Origin: an uncultured Clostridium sp.
GTDB lineage: Bacteria; Bacillota; Clostridia; Clostridiales; Clostridiaceae
Length of the DNA: 7,578 bases
Assembly: GCA_946575275.1 (NCBI GenBank)
Contig: CAMNZV010000078.1
Location: 1 to 7,578 of the forward strand
Direction of reading: 5' to 3'
Below are positions 1 through 7,385 of the stretch, piece after piece. Position 1 is the first letter of the stretch. Each line of letters starts with the position of its first letter. The position numbers were made by a program, and so were the translations under genes. The notes beneath the pieces are model-generated. The model was not told where the DNA came from. It made no database searches and saw nothing but the letters and a program-made list of their open reading frames with translations.

Positions 1-1
1 G

Positions 2-418
2 ATATTTGTTATTAAAGAAGCAATTAAAAAACAAAAACCTAATAAGGAGGATGTAATAGATGTTTTATCAAAGGTTGGGGGATTGGATATAGCAGGTCTT
101 GTTGGTGTTTATCTTGGTGGGGCTATATATAAAATCCCAATAATAATAGATGGATTTATATCGGCAGTTGCAGCCCTAGGGGCATGTAAAATTAACCCAT
201 TAGTTAAGGATTATATTCTACCATCTCATGTATCAAAGGAGCCTGCAGGAAGGCTTATATTAGAAGAATTAGGTCTAAAACCATTACTTAACCTAGAAAT
301 GTGTTTAGGAGAGGGCAGTGGAGCTATTGCTTTAATGCCAATTTTGGAATTAGCTTGTGAGGTTTATAATAAAATGAGCAATTTCAATGAATTTGGCTTT
401 GAATATGTTCCATTATAA
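2..418 (+). CDS. cobT: Nicotinate-nucleotide--dimethylbenzimidazole phosphoribosyltransferase, C-terminal part (5' end outside window)
   Basis: CobT transfers the phosphoribosyl group of nicotinate mononucleotide to 5,6-dimethylbenzimidazole or another lower-ligand base, giving the alpha-ribazole phosphate used by CobS. The frame is open from base 2, and 138 residues are visible. The family is usually about 350 residues, so roughly the first 210 lie upstream of the window. Family features seen are KVGGLDIAGLVGVYLGGA (fragment residues about 24-41), the PIIIDGFISAVAAL stretch, the SHVSKEPAG segment, and LGEGSGAIAL near the C-terminus. The Glu in LGEGSGA (codon 311-313) matches the family's catalytic base (Glu317 in the Salmonella enzyme, from memory). 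The TTG at 83 is not a real start, because homology continues upstream of it. cobU follows after 12 bases, consistent with a nucleotide-loop gene cluster. The visible part shows no damage. Confidence 0.95.
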   Translation: MFVIKEAIKKQKPNKEDVIDVLSKVGGLDIAGLVGVYLGGAIYKIPIIIDGFISAVAALGACKINPLVKDYILPSHVSKEPAGRLILEELGLKPLLNLEMCLGEGSGAIALMPILELACEVYNKMSNFNEFGFEYVPL

Positions 419-430
419 AAGGTAAGAAAA

Positions 431-970
431 ATGATAACATTAATAACAGGGGGTAGTGGTAGTGGTAAATCAGAATTTGCAGAGGATTTAACAATATCCT
501 ATAATAGCAAAAATCTAATTTATATAGCTACAATGTATCCCTATGATAAAGAAGCATTTAAAAAAATAGACAGACACAAGGATATGAGGAAAAATAAAGG
601 CTTTAAAACCTATGAGGTCTTTAGTAATTTAAAGGGGTTTAATCCACCTAAAAATTCAACTATTTTATTAGATTGTATATCAAATTTATTGGCAAATGAA
701 ATGTTTATGATAGAGGGTGCTAAAAATGAAACAGTTAATGAAATTGTTAAAGGCATAAAAAACCTAAGCTTAAATTGTAAAAATCTAGTTATAGTTACAA
801 ATGAAGTTTTTAGTGATGGTATAAAATATTCAGATGATACAGATAGATACATAAAATATTTAGGAAATATTAATAGTGAAATAGGTAAAATTGCAAATCA
901 GGTTATTGAGGTTGTTTATACTATTCCTATTTATCATAAAGGTGGTAATAATAATGTGGAATTCTTTTAA
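431..970 (+). CDS. cobU: Adenosylcobinamide kinase / adenosylcobinamide-phosphate guanylyltransferase
   Basis: CobU phosphorylates adenosylcobinamide and then transfers GMP to it, giving the AdoCbi-GDP substrate of CobS. The 179 residues are a normal family length. A P-loop GGSGSGKS lies at residues 7-14. DRHKDMR at 47-53 holds His49, the expected GMP-accepting histidine (equivalent to His46 of Salmonella CobU, from memory). LLDCISNLL is at 79-87. The segment after VTNEV (122-126) reads FSDGIKYSDD instead of the common GxGIVP motif; I believe this is a clostridial variant, so it is not necessarily a defect. The ATG at 431 has a modest AAGG ribosome site at 419-422. The last 17 bases overlap the proposed start of cobS at 954. 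A paralogue lacking several of these motifs lies downstream at 1722-2111. Confidence 0.94.
   Translation: MITLITGGSGSGKSEFAEDLTISYNSKNLIYIATMYPYDKEAFKKIDRHKDMRKNKGFKTYEVFSNLKGFNPPKNSTILLDCISNLLANEMFMIEGAKNETVNEIVKGIKNLSLNCKNLVIVTNEVFSDGIKYSDDTDRYIKYLGNINSEIGKIANQVIEVVYTIPIYHKGGNNNVEFF
938..945 (+). promoter_or_regulatory. Ribosome binding site that fixes the cobS start at 954
   Basis: The purine-rich AAAGGTGG lies about 8 bases before ATG 954, inside the end of cobU. It supports the start in that frame, whose first 28 codons read as a CobS N-terminus, over the TTG at 973 in the downstream frame, which has no comparable site and encodes a non-CobS-like leader. It is therefore also evidence for a frameshift in cobS. 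Confidence 0.7.
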
Positions 971-1716
971 AATTGCTTTTTCCATGTATTCAAAAATTCC
1001 TATGCCAAATACTAGATGGAATAAGGAAAGCATTAAGGTATGCAATGTGTTTCTTTCCTCTTGTTGGAATAGTAATAGGTGCAGTTATGTATTTATTTTC
1101 AATTTGTAGTAAAATTCTTGGAATAAATGATATATTAAGGTCAGCTATTTATGTAGTTATACCTATAATAATTACAGGTGGAATACATGTTGATGGGTAT
1201 ATTGATACTATGGATGCAATTAATTCTTATAAACCTTTAGAAGAAAAGCTTGAAATATTAAAGGATTCACATATTGGTGCTTTTGCATTAATAGGAGCTA
1301 TATCTTATTTTATTGTTTCTTTTGGATTTTGGAGTGAAATTAATAATTCAAAGGAAGTTATTGTTATATCAATTGGATTTGTCCTTTCTAGGGCCTTAAG
1401 TGGTTATTCCATAGCAAATTTTAAATGTGCAAAAAACAGTGGCTTAGCATCTACCTTTTCAAATTCAACAGAAAAAAGTATAACTACAATAGTTATGTAT
1501 GTTTACATTATATTATGTGGAATTTTAATGGTAATAATTGATTATAAATATGGGAGTATAGCAATTTTTTGTGCCTTATTAGCCTTTTTTTATTATAAAA
1601 ATATAAGCTATAAAAAGTTTGGTGGAATAACAGGTGATTTAGCTGGGTTTTTCTTGGAAATATGCGAATTATCAATGCTAGTTGGAGTTACTATATTAAA
1701 ATTAATTGTGGGGTAA
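954..1716 (+). CDS. cobS: Adenosylcobinamide-GDP ribazoletransferase (cobalamin synthase), interrupted by a one-base frameshift
   Basis: CobS is an integral membrane enzyme that joins AdoCbi-GDP to alpha-ribazole (phosphate), the last assembly step of the nucleotide loop. Two frames are needed to read it. From ATG 954, 28 codons give MWNSFKIAFSMYSKIPMPN and onward to KESIK. From 1039 the next frame gives YAMCFFPLVGIVIGA and the rest. Omitting one G of the GG at 1037-1038 joins them into a 253-residue protein of normal length. The family signature GGIHVDGYIDTMD is at corrected residues 75-87, with Asp residues expected to bind Mg2+; KLEILKDSHIGAFA is at 98-111; GGITGDLAGFF is near the C-terminus. 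Several hydrophobic membrane segments are evident. As written, the product from 954 would stop near 1109, so the gene is either broken or misread by one base. It sits between cobU and a CobU-like gene. Confidence 0.9.
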
Positions 1717-1721
1717 AATTT

Positions 1722-2111
1722 ATGAAGTTTGTTATTGGTGGACAATATTCAGGAAAACTAAATTATACACTTAAGCTATTTAATGTTTTAGAGGAGCAGG
1801 TAGCAAGTGGAGAAGAGTCAGATATTGACCAGTTAATAAAAAGTTCTGTAATAAATAATTTTCATTTACTTATTAAAAGGTTATTAATTGAAGATGATAA
1901 TGCTGAAAATGTTATAAATAAAATTAATAGTATTTTGGAAAAAAATAAAAATGTTATAATAATATCAAATGAAATAGGCTATGGAATTGTACCTATTGAT
2001 AAATTTGATAGAAAATACAGGGAACTTGTAGGAAGGATATGTTGTAATATTGCAAGGGAGGCTACTGAGGTACATAGGGTTATTTCTGGAATAGGAGAAA
2101 AGATTAAATGA
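1722..2111 (+). CDS. Short CobU-like protein with degenerate nucleotide-binding motifs
   Basis: This 129-residue protein resembles the N- and C-terminal parts of CobU but is about 50 residues shorter than the full-length copy at 431-970. The N-terminus keeps a P-loop-like GGQYSGKL (residues 6-13), with Leu where a Mg-coordinating Ser/Thr normally follows the Lys. The RHxxxR-type segment with the GMP-accepting His is missing. INNFHLLIKRLL (44-55) appears to correspond to the DCxxNLL region. The C-terminal half has SNEIGYGIVP (82-91) followed by RKYRELVGR, a canonical CobU motif set. The start at 1722 is chosen because the GGQYSGK strand begins right after it, five bases past the cobS stop; an upstream in-frame ATG at 1662 would lie deep inside cobS. 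The stop overlaps the cbiQ start (ATGA). Catalytic activity is doubtful. It may be a partner or regulator of CobU, or an inactive remnant. Confidence 0.8.
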   Translation: MKFVIGGQYSGKLNYTLKLFNVLEEQVASGEESDIDQLIKSSVINNFHLLIKRLLIEDDNAENVINKINSILEKNKNVIIISNEIGYGIVPIDKFDRKYRELVGRICCNIAREATEVHRVISGIGEKIK

Positions 2112-2914
2112 AAAAAAACCATAACCATCATCATGGGCAGGGGTATATTTCTATAGATTATTGTGCAAGTCAATCTAAAATAGCAAATTGGAATCCAACC
2201 TTTAAGGTTCTTTTTGCCGTTACAAATGCAATAATAAGTGTGGCTAGCAATTCTATTTCTGTGTCACTTACTATATTATTAGTAACATCCTATATAACCT
2301 TAATAAAGGGGAAAATAGACTTTCATTATTATGTAAAGCTACTATTAATACCAATTACCTTTGCTATATTAAGTACTATAGCAATTATGGTAAACTTTAA
2401 CAAAGTGCCTTTAGGAGAATATAATCTTAAAATATTTTCAATATACTTATATGCTACACAGGAAAGTATATATAGGGCATTTAAGATATTTATAAAGGCT
2501 TTTTCGGGAATTTCTTCAATTTATATGATGACCTTATCTACAACGTCCTATGAAGTAATTAATGTACTAAAAAAAATAAGACTTCCTAAAATAGTTATAG
2601 AATTAATGAATATGATTTATAGGTATATATTTATACTTTTAGAGGTTCAAAATAAAATGAGTATTTCAGCTAATTCAAGGCTTGGATATAGGGATTTAAA
2701 AACCTCATATAAATCCTTTTGTGGTATATTAATAAATCTTTTTGTTGTATCCTTTAAAAAGGCATCAGAATATTATGATGCCTTAGAGGCTAGATGTTAT
2801 GACGGAGAATTACTATTTTTATGTGAAGAAAAGCCATTAGATAAAGGGCATGTTATTTATGCCTCTCTTTTTATAATTTCATTAATATTAATAAAACTTT
2901 TAGTTAGAATTTAG
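2108..2914 (+). CDS. cbiQ: Energy-coupling factor cobalt transporter, transmembrane (T) component
   Basis: CbiQ is the membrane coupling subunit that links a substrate-binding protein (CbiM/CbiN for cobalt) to the CbiO ATPase. The 268 residues contain several hydrophobic segments (roughly 33-65, 77-96, 133-143, 165-180, 203-216 and 247-267). Two cytoplasmic coupling motifs typical of EcfT proteins are visible: ANSRLGYR at 188-195 and ARCYDG at 228-233, each with the Arg that contacts the ATPase. The N-terminus is unusual, with four His within residues 5-9 (HNHHH), which could bind metal. The ATG overlaps the stop of the preceding gene in ATGA, and AGGAG at 2093-2097 is the ribosome site. The neighbouring cbiO and corrin genes make cobalt the likely substrate, but no cbiM or cbiN is present here. 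Confidence 0.93.
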   Translation: MKKNHNHHHGQGYISIDYCASQSKIANWNPTFKVLFAVTNAIISVASNSISVSLTILLVTSYITLIKGKIDFHYYVKLLLIPITFAILSTIAIMVNFNKVPLGEYNLKIFSIYLYATQESIYRAFKIFIKAFSGISSIYMMTLSTTSYEVINVLKKIRLPKIVIELMNMIYRYIFILLEVQNKMSISANSRLGYRDLKTSYKSFCGILINLFVVSFKKASEYYDALEARCYDGELLFLCEEKPLDKGHVIYASLFIISLILIKLLVRI

Positions 2915-2924
2915 GAGTATAAAT

Positions 2925-3776
2925 ATGAAGGATATAATTATTGAAACAAAGGATTTAACTTATATATACCCAAATAACAACAATGTTGCATTAGACAAAA
3001 TATCAGTAAGGATTAAGGAAAATGAAAAAATAGTTGTTTTAGGATCTAATGGGGCTGGAAAATCAACTTTTTTTCTTAACTTAAACGGAGTGTTAAAACA
3101 ACAGTCAGGAACAATAAAATATAGAGGACAAGAAATAAATCATTCAAGGGAGCAGCTTTTTAAGCTTAGAAAAAACATAGGAATAGTTTTTCAGGAGCCA
3201 GATAGTCAAATAATTGCATCTACAGTACTTGGAGAGGTTTCCTTTGGGCCTATGAATTTAAAATTACCTAAAAGTGAGGTAATTAAAAGGGTAGATGAGG
3301 CATTAGAATATATGAATATATCAGAATTTAAAAATAGAGCACCTCATTATTTAAGTGGAGGAGAAAAGAAAAAGGTAAGTATTGCAGATATAATTGCAAT
3401 GAAGCCTGAAATAATAATTTTAGATGAACCTACAGCCTCCTTAGACCCATTTAATACAGAAGCCTTAGATGGTGTTATTAACAAGTTGTCAAGTCAGGGT
3501 ACAACAATGATAATATCAACCCATGATGTAAATTTTGCTTATAGGTTTGCAGAAAGAATTTTAGTTTTTTCAAAGGGGAAAATAATAGCAGATGATACCC
3601 CAATTAACATTTTTAATAATGAGGAATTATTAAAGGAAGCAAATTTAAAAACACCTCTTTTATATGATGCCTATAGGATATTATTAGATAACAATTTAGT
3701 TAAAGACAATATGTATCCAAAGGATATTGAAGAATTTAAGAAGATAGTATCTGAAAGTAGTGATAGAAATGGATGA
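2925..3776 (+). CDS. cbiO: Energy-coupling factor cobalt transporter, ATP-binding protein
   Basis: CbiO is the ABC ATPase that powers cobalt uptake through CbiQ. All nucleotide-binding elements are present in the 283 residues: Walker A GSNGAGKST at 40-48, Q-loop Gln90 in FQEPDSQ, signature LSGGEKKK at 143-150, Walker B IIILDEP at 163-169 with catalytic Glu168, the D-loop ASLD, and switch His200 in STHD. FQEPDSQI after the Q-loop is typical of the ECF/CbiO subgroup. A C-terminal extension of about 60 residues follows the ATPase core. The ATG at 2925 is 10 bases past cbiQ, with TAGGAG (2912-2917) overlapping the cbiQ stop. The end overlaps the start of cbiD. A single ATPase suggests a homodimer, as in dedicated cobalt/nickel ECF transporters. 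Confidence 0.95.
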   Translation: MKDIIIETKDLTYIYPNNNNVALDKISVRIKENEKIVVLGSNGAGKSTFFLNLNGVLKQQSGTIKYRGQEINHSREQLFKLRKNIGIVFQEPDSQIIASTVLGEVSFGPMNLKLPKSEVIKRVDEALEYMNISEFKNRAPHYLSGGEKKKVSIADIIAMKPEIIILDEPTASLDPFNTEALDGVINKLSSQGTTMIISTHDVNFAYRFAERILVFSKGKIIADDTPINIFNNEELLKEANLKTPLLYDAYRILLDNNLVKDNMYPKDIEEFKKIVSESSDRNG

Positions 3777-4899
3777 TAAAATCTACATATATAAAAACCA
3801 AGAAAAATTAAGATGTGGTTATACTACAGGGTCATGTGCACAGGCTGCCACAAAGGCTGCAGCAATAATGCTTCTTGGAAAATGTAAAATTGACAATATT
3901 GAGATTATTACCCCAAAGGGAATATGCCTAAAACTAAAGGTTTATAAAATTGAAATTGGTCATAATTATGTAAAGTGTGCCATTAAAAAGGATAGTGGAG
4001 ATGACCCAGATGTTACTAATGGCATATATGTATATTCAAAGGTTAGCATGGGTCATAATGGGAAAATTGAAATTGATGGTGGAATAGGGGTAGGAAGGGT
4101 AACAAAGGAAGGTCTTCAATTAAAGGTTGGGGAGGCAGCCATTAATAAGGTGCCTAAAATGATGATATATAATGAAATAAAAAGCATATGTGAAGATTAT
4201 GAATATAATAATGGGATTATGGTTGAAATATCCATACCTGAAGCTGTTGAAATAGCAAAAAAAACCTTTAATCCAAGGCTTGGCATTGAGGGGGGAATTT
4301 CAATTTTAGGAACAAGTGGGATAATTGAGCCTATGAGTGAAAAGGCTTTAATTGATAGTATAAGAGTTGAAATGAGACAGCTTATACATAATGGAGCAAA
4401 ATATTTATTAATAACACCTGGTAATTATGGAGCAGAATTTACAAAGGAAAAATTAAAGATTAATATAAACAATTCATTAAAATGTAGTAATTTTATAGGT
4501 GAAACCATTGATATGGCTATTGAACTTCAGGCAAAGGGAATATTGTTTATAGCACATATTGGAAAGTTTGTTAAGGTGGCAGGTGGCATAATGAATACTC
4601 ATTCTAAAAATGCAGATTGTAGAATGGAAATAATAACAGCAAATGCAGCCCTTGCAGGTGCAAATAGTGAAACCTTAGAAAAAATAATGAAATCTTTAAC
4701 AACAGATGCTGCTATAGAGGTTTTAATAGATAACAATATAAAAGAGGCTACAATGAAGCTAATAAGTGAAAAGATTGAATTTCATATAAATAATAGGGCA
4801 AAGGAAAAAATAGAAATAGGAACTATAATATTTTCTAATAAATATGGAATTCTAGGAGAAACATCTAAGGCAAAGGAATTAATAAGGAGATTTATATAA
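3769..4899 (+). CDS. cbiD: Cobalt-precorrin-5B (C1)-methyltransferase
   Basis: CbiD methylates C-1 of cobalt-precorrin-5B using S-adenosylmethionine, giving cobalt-precorrin-6A. It acts after CbiG in the anaerobic pathway and is a marker gene for that pathway. The 376 residues are full length. Recognised family segments are RCGYTTGSCAQAATKAA near residues 15-31, KDSGDDPDVTNG at 74-85, IEGGISILGTSGIIEP at about 173-188, LLITPGNYGAEF at about 213-224, and IAHIGKFVKVAGGIMNTHS at about 261-279. I chose ATG 3769; an in-frame GTG at 3760 would add three residues, and neither has a strong ribosome site. The start overlaps the cbiO stop by 8 bases, suggesting coupled translation. The usual companions cbiC (before) and cbiE/cbiT (after) are absent; cbiL follows with a one-base overlap. 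Confidence 0.95.
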   Translation: MDDKIYIYKNQEKLRCGYTTGSCAQAATKAAAIMLLGKCKIDNIEIITPKGICLKLKVYKIEIGHNYVKCAIKKDSGDDPDVTNGIYVYSKVSMGHNGKIEIDGGIGVGRVTKEGLQLKVGEAAINKVPKMMIYNEIKSICEDYEYNNGIMVEISIPEAVEIAKKTFNPRLGIEGGISILGTSGIIEPMSEKALIDSIRVEMRQLIHNGAKYLLITPGNYGAEFTKEKLKININNSLKCSNFIGETIDMAIELQAKGILFIAHIGKFVKVAGGIMNTHSKNADCRMEIITANAALAGANSETLEKIMKSLTTDAAIEVLIDNNIKEATMKLISEKIEFHINNRAKEKIEIGTIIFSNKYGILGETSKAKELIRRFI

Positions 4900-5579
4900 T
4901 GAAAGGTAAACTATATGGAGTGGGAGTTGGACCTGGAGATCCAGAGCTACTTACCCTAAAGGCTATAAGAATAATTAAGGAAAGTGATATAATTGCAATT
5001 CCAAGTAAAAATAAAGCGGATTGTATGGCTTATAAAATTGTCAAAGGGGCTATTATAGATTTAGATAAAAAGGAATTTTTATGTATAGATATGCCAATGA
5101 CTAAGGACAAAAAAATATTAAGTGAAAGCCATAGTAATGGAGCTAAGGATATAATAAGGGAACTTGCAAAAGGTAAAAATATTGCATTTTTAACCTTAGG
5201 AGATCCTACAGTATATTCTACATATATATATATTCATAAAATTATACTTAAAGAGGGCTATAATGCAGAAATTATTAGTGGTATAACCTCTTTTTGTGCA
5301 GCAGCTGCAAGGATAAATATAGGATTAGTAGAAAAGTCAGAGGAGCTTCATATAATTCCAGCATCCTATCAAATAGAGGATGCACTAGAAATGGAAGGAA
5401 CTAAAGTTCTTATGAAAAGTGGCAAACAGATAAAAAATGTTAAGGATATAATAAATAAAAAGAAACTAAATGCAGTAATGGTTGAAAATTGTGGTATGGA
5501 CAATGAAAAGGTACATAATGATTTAAGTACAGTAGGTGACAATGCAAGCTATTATTCATTAATAATTGTAAAGGAGTAG
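4899..5579 (+). CDS. cbiL: Cobalt-factor II / precorrin-2 C20-methyltransferase
   Basis: CbiL adds a methyl group from S-adenosylmethionine to C-20 of cobalt-factor II, giving cobalt-factor III, the substrate of CbiH. The 226 residues have the tetrapyrrole methylase fold: an N-terminal glycine loop VGVGPGDPELLT (residues 8-19), a GDP loop TLGDPTVYST (99-108), and SGITSFCAAAARINIGL in the middle of the protein. VYSTY and the spacing of the first loops favour the CbiL/CobI subfamily over CbiF or CbiH. The ATG overlaps the cbiD stop by one base (TAATG), and a strong AAGGAGA at 4884-4890 lies 8 bases upstream. It precedes cbiF, another methylase of the same fold. Confidence 0.93.
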   Translation: MKGKLYGVGVGPGDPELLTLKAIRIIKESDIIAIPSKNKADCMAYKIVKGAIIDLDKKEFLCIDMPMTKDKKILSESHSNGAKDIIRELAKGKNIAFLTLGDPTVYSTYIYIHKIILKEGYNAEIISGITSFCAAAARINIGLVEKSEELHIIPASYQIEDALEMEGTKVLMKSGKQIKNVKDIINKKKLNAVMVENCGMDNEKVHNDLSTVGDNASYYSLIIVKE

Positions 5580-5585
5580 TAAATT

Positions 5586-6347
5586 ATGGTTAATTTTGTT
5601 GGTGCAGGCTCAGGGGCTGTAGATTTAATTACAATAAGAGGACAAAAAATGCTTATGGAGGCTGATATAATAATATATGCAGGATCTTTAGTTAATCCGA
5701 AACTATTAGAATATAAAAAAGATACCTGTATAGTCTATAATAGTGCAACTATGACCTTAGAAGAAGTTATAGAAGTAATGATACAGGGCGAAAATAATAG
5801 TAAAACTACAGTTAGATTACATACAGGAGATCCTTGCTTATATGGTGCTATTCGTGAACAAATGGATATTTTAGATAAGCATAATATAAAATATGATTAT
5901 TGCCCTGGAGTAAGCTCCTTTTGTGGCGCAGCCTCTGCATTAAGGACAGAATATACACTTCCAAGTGTATCACAATCTGTAATAATCACAAGGATGGCAG
6001 GGAGAACTCCTGTACCTGAAAAGGAATCTATAGAAAAATTTGCATATCATAATGCAACTATGGTTATATTCTTAAGTACAGGATTACTTAAGGAATTAGA
6101 AATGAAGTTAATAGAAGGTGGATATAATAAGGACACACCAGCAGCTATTGTTTATAAGGCTACCTGGGAGGATGAATTAGTAGTTAGATGTACAGTTAGC
6201 TCATTATATGAAAGTGCTAAAAAGAATAATATTACTAAAACAGCATTAATTGTTGTAGGTAATGTATTAGAGGGTGAATATAACAGGTCAGAGCTTTATA
6301 ATCCAGCCTTTACAACAGAATTTAGAAAAGGAACGGATTCTATATAA
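5586..6347 (+). CDS. cbiF: Cobalt-precorrin-4 C11-methyltransferase
   Basis: CbiF methylates C-11 of cobalt-precorrin-4 with S-adenosylmethionine, giving cobalt-precorrin-5A, the substrate of CbiG. The 253 residues are a normal length for the family. The methylase glycine loop reads [12 protein letters not shown] at 5-16, followed by the CbiF/CobM-specific YAGSLVNP at 31-38. The GDP loop [12 protein letters not shown] is at 78-89, and [15 protein letters not shown] at 105-119 precedes [13 protein letters not shown] and AGRTPVPE, all typical of this subfamily. AAGGAG at 5571-5576 lies 9 bases before the ATG, within the cbiL stop region. cbiG starts directly after the stop codon, and the gene pair performs consecutive steps. 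Confidence 0.95.
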   Translation: MVNFVGAGSGAVDLITIRGQKMLMEADIIIYAGSLVNPKLLEYKKDTCIVYNSATMTLEEVIEVMIQGENNSKTTVRLHTGDPCLYGAIREQMDILDKHNIKYDYCPGVSSFCGAASALRTEYTLPSVSQSVIITRMAGRTPVPEKESIEKFAYHNATMVIFLSTGLLKELEMKLIEGGYNKDTPAAIVYKATWEDELVVRCTVSSLYESAKKNNITKTALIVVGNVLEGEYNRSELYNPAFTTEFRKGTDSI

Positions 6348-7385
6348 ATGAAGATAGGTATTATTAACTTTACCTTTAATGGTGGAATAATAAATGAAAG
6401 GCTAAAATGTGAGTTAGATAAAAGGGGCTATAACTGTAATTCATATACTACAGATAGGCTATTGGATAAATTTGATTTCAAGCCTATAAATGGTTCATTA
6501 GAGGATTGGACCTATAATATGTTTTTAGAAAAAGATGCAATAATATTTATAGGGGCAGTTGGAATAGCTGTACGTTTAATTAGTAAATATATTGTTTCTA
6601 AGGATAAGGACCCAGCAATAATTGTTATTGATGAAGGTGGACAGTTTATTATTCCTATTTTATCTGGACATATTGGTGGTGCAAATAAGCTTGCAATTGA
6701 AATAAGCACATTAATAGGAGGAAGTCCTGTAATTACAACAGCTACAGATATAAACAGAAAGTTTGCTGTAGATAGCTTTGCAGTTAATAATAATTTATAT
6801 ATTTCAGATATAAAAAAAATAAAATTGATTTCAAGTGCCATTTTAGAGGGGAAAAGGGTAGGATTTACATCAGACTATGATATTCTAGGTATAATACCAA
6901 GGGAGTTAGACTTAAATAATAAATTAAATATTGGAATTAATATATCCATTAAGGATAACAATATAAAGGAAAATATTTTAAATTTAATACCAAAAAGCGT
7001 AACCATTGGAATAGGTTGTAGAAGGGATACAGAACCTACAGCTATTGAAAATCATATTTTAAAAATTTTAAGAGATAATAATATTTCTATACATAGTATA
7101 AAAAAGGTAGCAAGTATAGATTTAAAGAAAAATGAAAGGGGTATTATTGAATTTTGCAAAAAATATAAAATACCCTTTGAAACCTATAAAGCAGAGGAAT
7201 TAAATAGCCTAGAAGGAGATTTTACAGCATCAGCCTTTGTGAAGGAAACAACAGGTGTTGACAATGTGTGTGAAAGAAGTGCCTTATATAAAAATAAAAA
7301 AGGTAAACTAATAGTTAAAAAAACTGCAAAAAATGGTGTTACTGTTGCCATTTGTGAAGAAAAAGGAAGTGTTATATTTGAGTAA
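6348..7385 (+). CDS. cbiG: Cobalt-precorrin-5A hydrolase
   Basis: CbiG opens the delta-lactone ring of cobalt-precorrin-5A and releases the two-carbon fragment as acetaldehyde, giving cobalt-precorrin-5B for CbiD. It has no counterpart with this role in the oxygen-dependent pathway, so it supports an anaerobic route. The 345 residues contain the N-terminal domain with GAVGIAVRLI (69-78), VIDEGGQFIIPILSGHIGGA (93-112) and TTATDINRKFAVD (130-142), a less conserved middle part, and the C-terminal CbiG domain beginning at IGIGCRRDTE (220-229) with KKVASIDLKKNE and CERSAL further on. The ATG follows the cbiF stop with no gap, and the AAAAGGAA at 6326-6333 is a distant, weak ribosome site, so translational coupling to cbiF is likely. 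Its last 8 bases overlap the cbiH start. Confidence 0.95.
   Translation: MKIGIINFTFNGGIINERLKCELDKRGYNCNSYTTDRLLDKFDFKPINGSLEDWTYNMFLEKDAIIFIGAVGIAVRLISKYIVSKDKDPAIIVIDEGGQFIIPILSGHIGGANKLAIEISTLIGGSPVITTATDINRKFAVDSFAVNNNLYISDIKKIKLISSAILEGKRVGFTSDYDILGIIPRELDLNNKLNIGINISIKDNNIKENILNLIPKSVTIGIGCRRDTEPTAIENHILKILRDNNISIHSIKKVASIDLKKNERGIIEFCKKYKIPFETYKAEELNSLEGDFTASAFVKETTGVDNVCERSALYKNKKGKLIVKKTAKNGVTVAICEEKGSVIFE
7362..7370 (+). promoter_or_regulatory. Ribosome binding site that supports a TTG start for cbiH
   Basis: AAAGGAAGT lies 7 bases before the TTG at 7378, inside the end of cbiG. There is no ATG in the right frame nearby downstream, and the methylase N-terminal strand KVYCVGIGPG begins two codons after the TTG. 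This makes TTG 7378 the likely start. Confidence 0.65.

Noticed and set aside
419..430. Promoter or riboswitch between cobT and cobU
   Set aside because: The gap is only 12 bases and holds just a ribosome binding site; no other gap in the window is larger.
610..852. Open frame on the minus strand inside cobU
   Set aside because: It is antisense to a well-conserved gene and has no ribosome site or recognisable family; the same applies to minus-strand frames at 860-1045, 1979-2173, 6512-6841 and 7184-7441.
973..1038. TTG at 973 as the true start of cobS
   Set aside because: The leader it gives is rich in Cys and Phe and unlike CobS, has no good ribosome site, and the other frame from ATG 954 gives a proper CobS N-terminus.
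1030..1045. Programmed +1 frameshift in cobS
   Set aside because: There is no in-frame stop or rare-codon pause at the shift site and no known programmed shift in CobS; an indel is simpler.
1662..1721. ATG at 1662 as start of the CobU-like gene
   Set aside because: It would overlap the cobS C-terminus by 55 bases and add about 20 residues before the conserved first strand; ATG 1722 fits the family.
5219..5235. Short TA repeat
   Set aside because: It is part of the coding sequence of cbiL (a Tyr/Ile-rich stretch) and normal for such AT-rich DNA.
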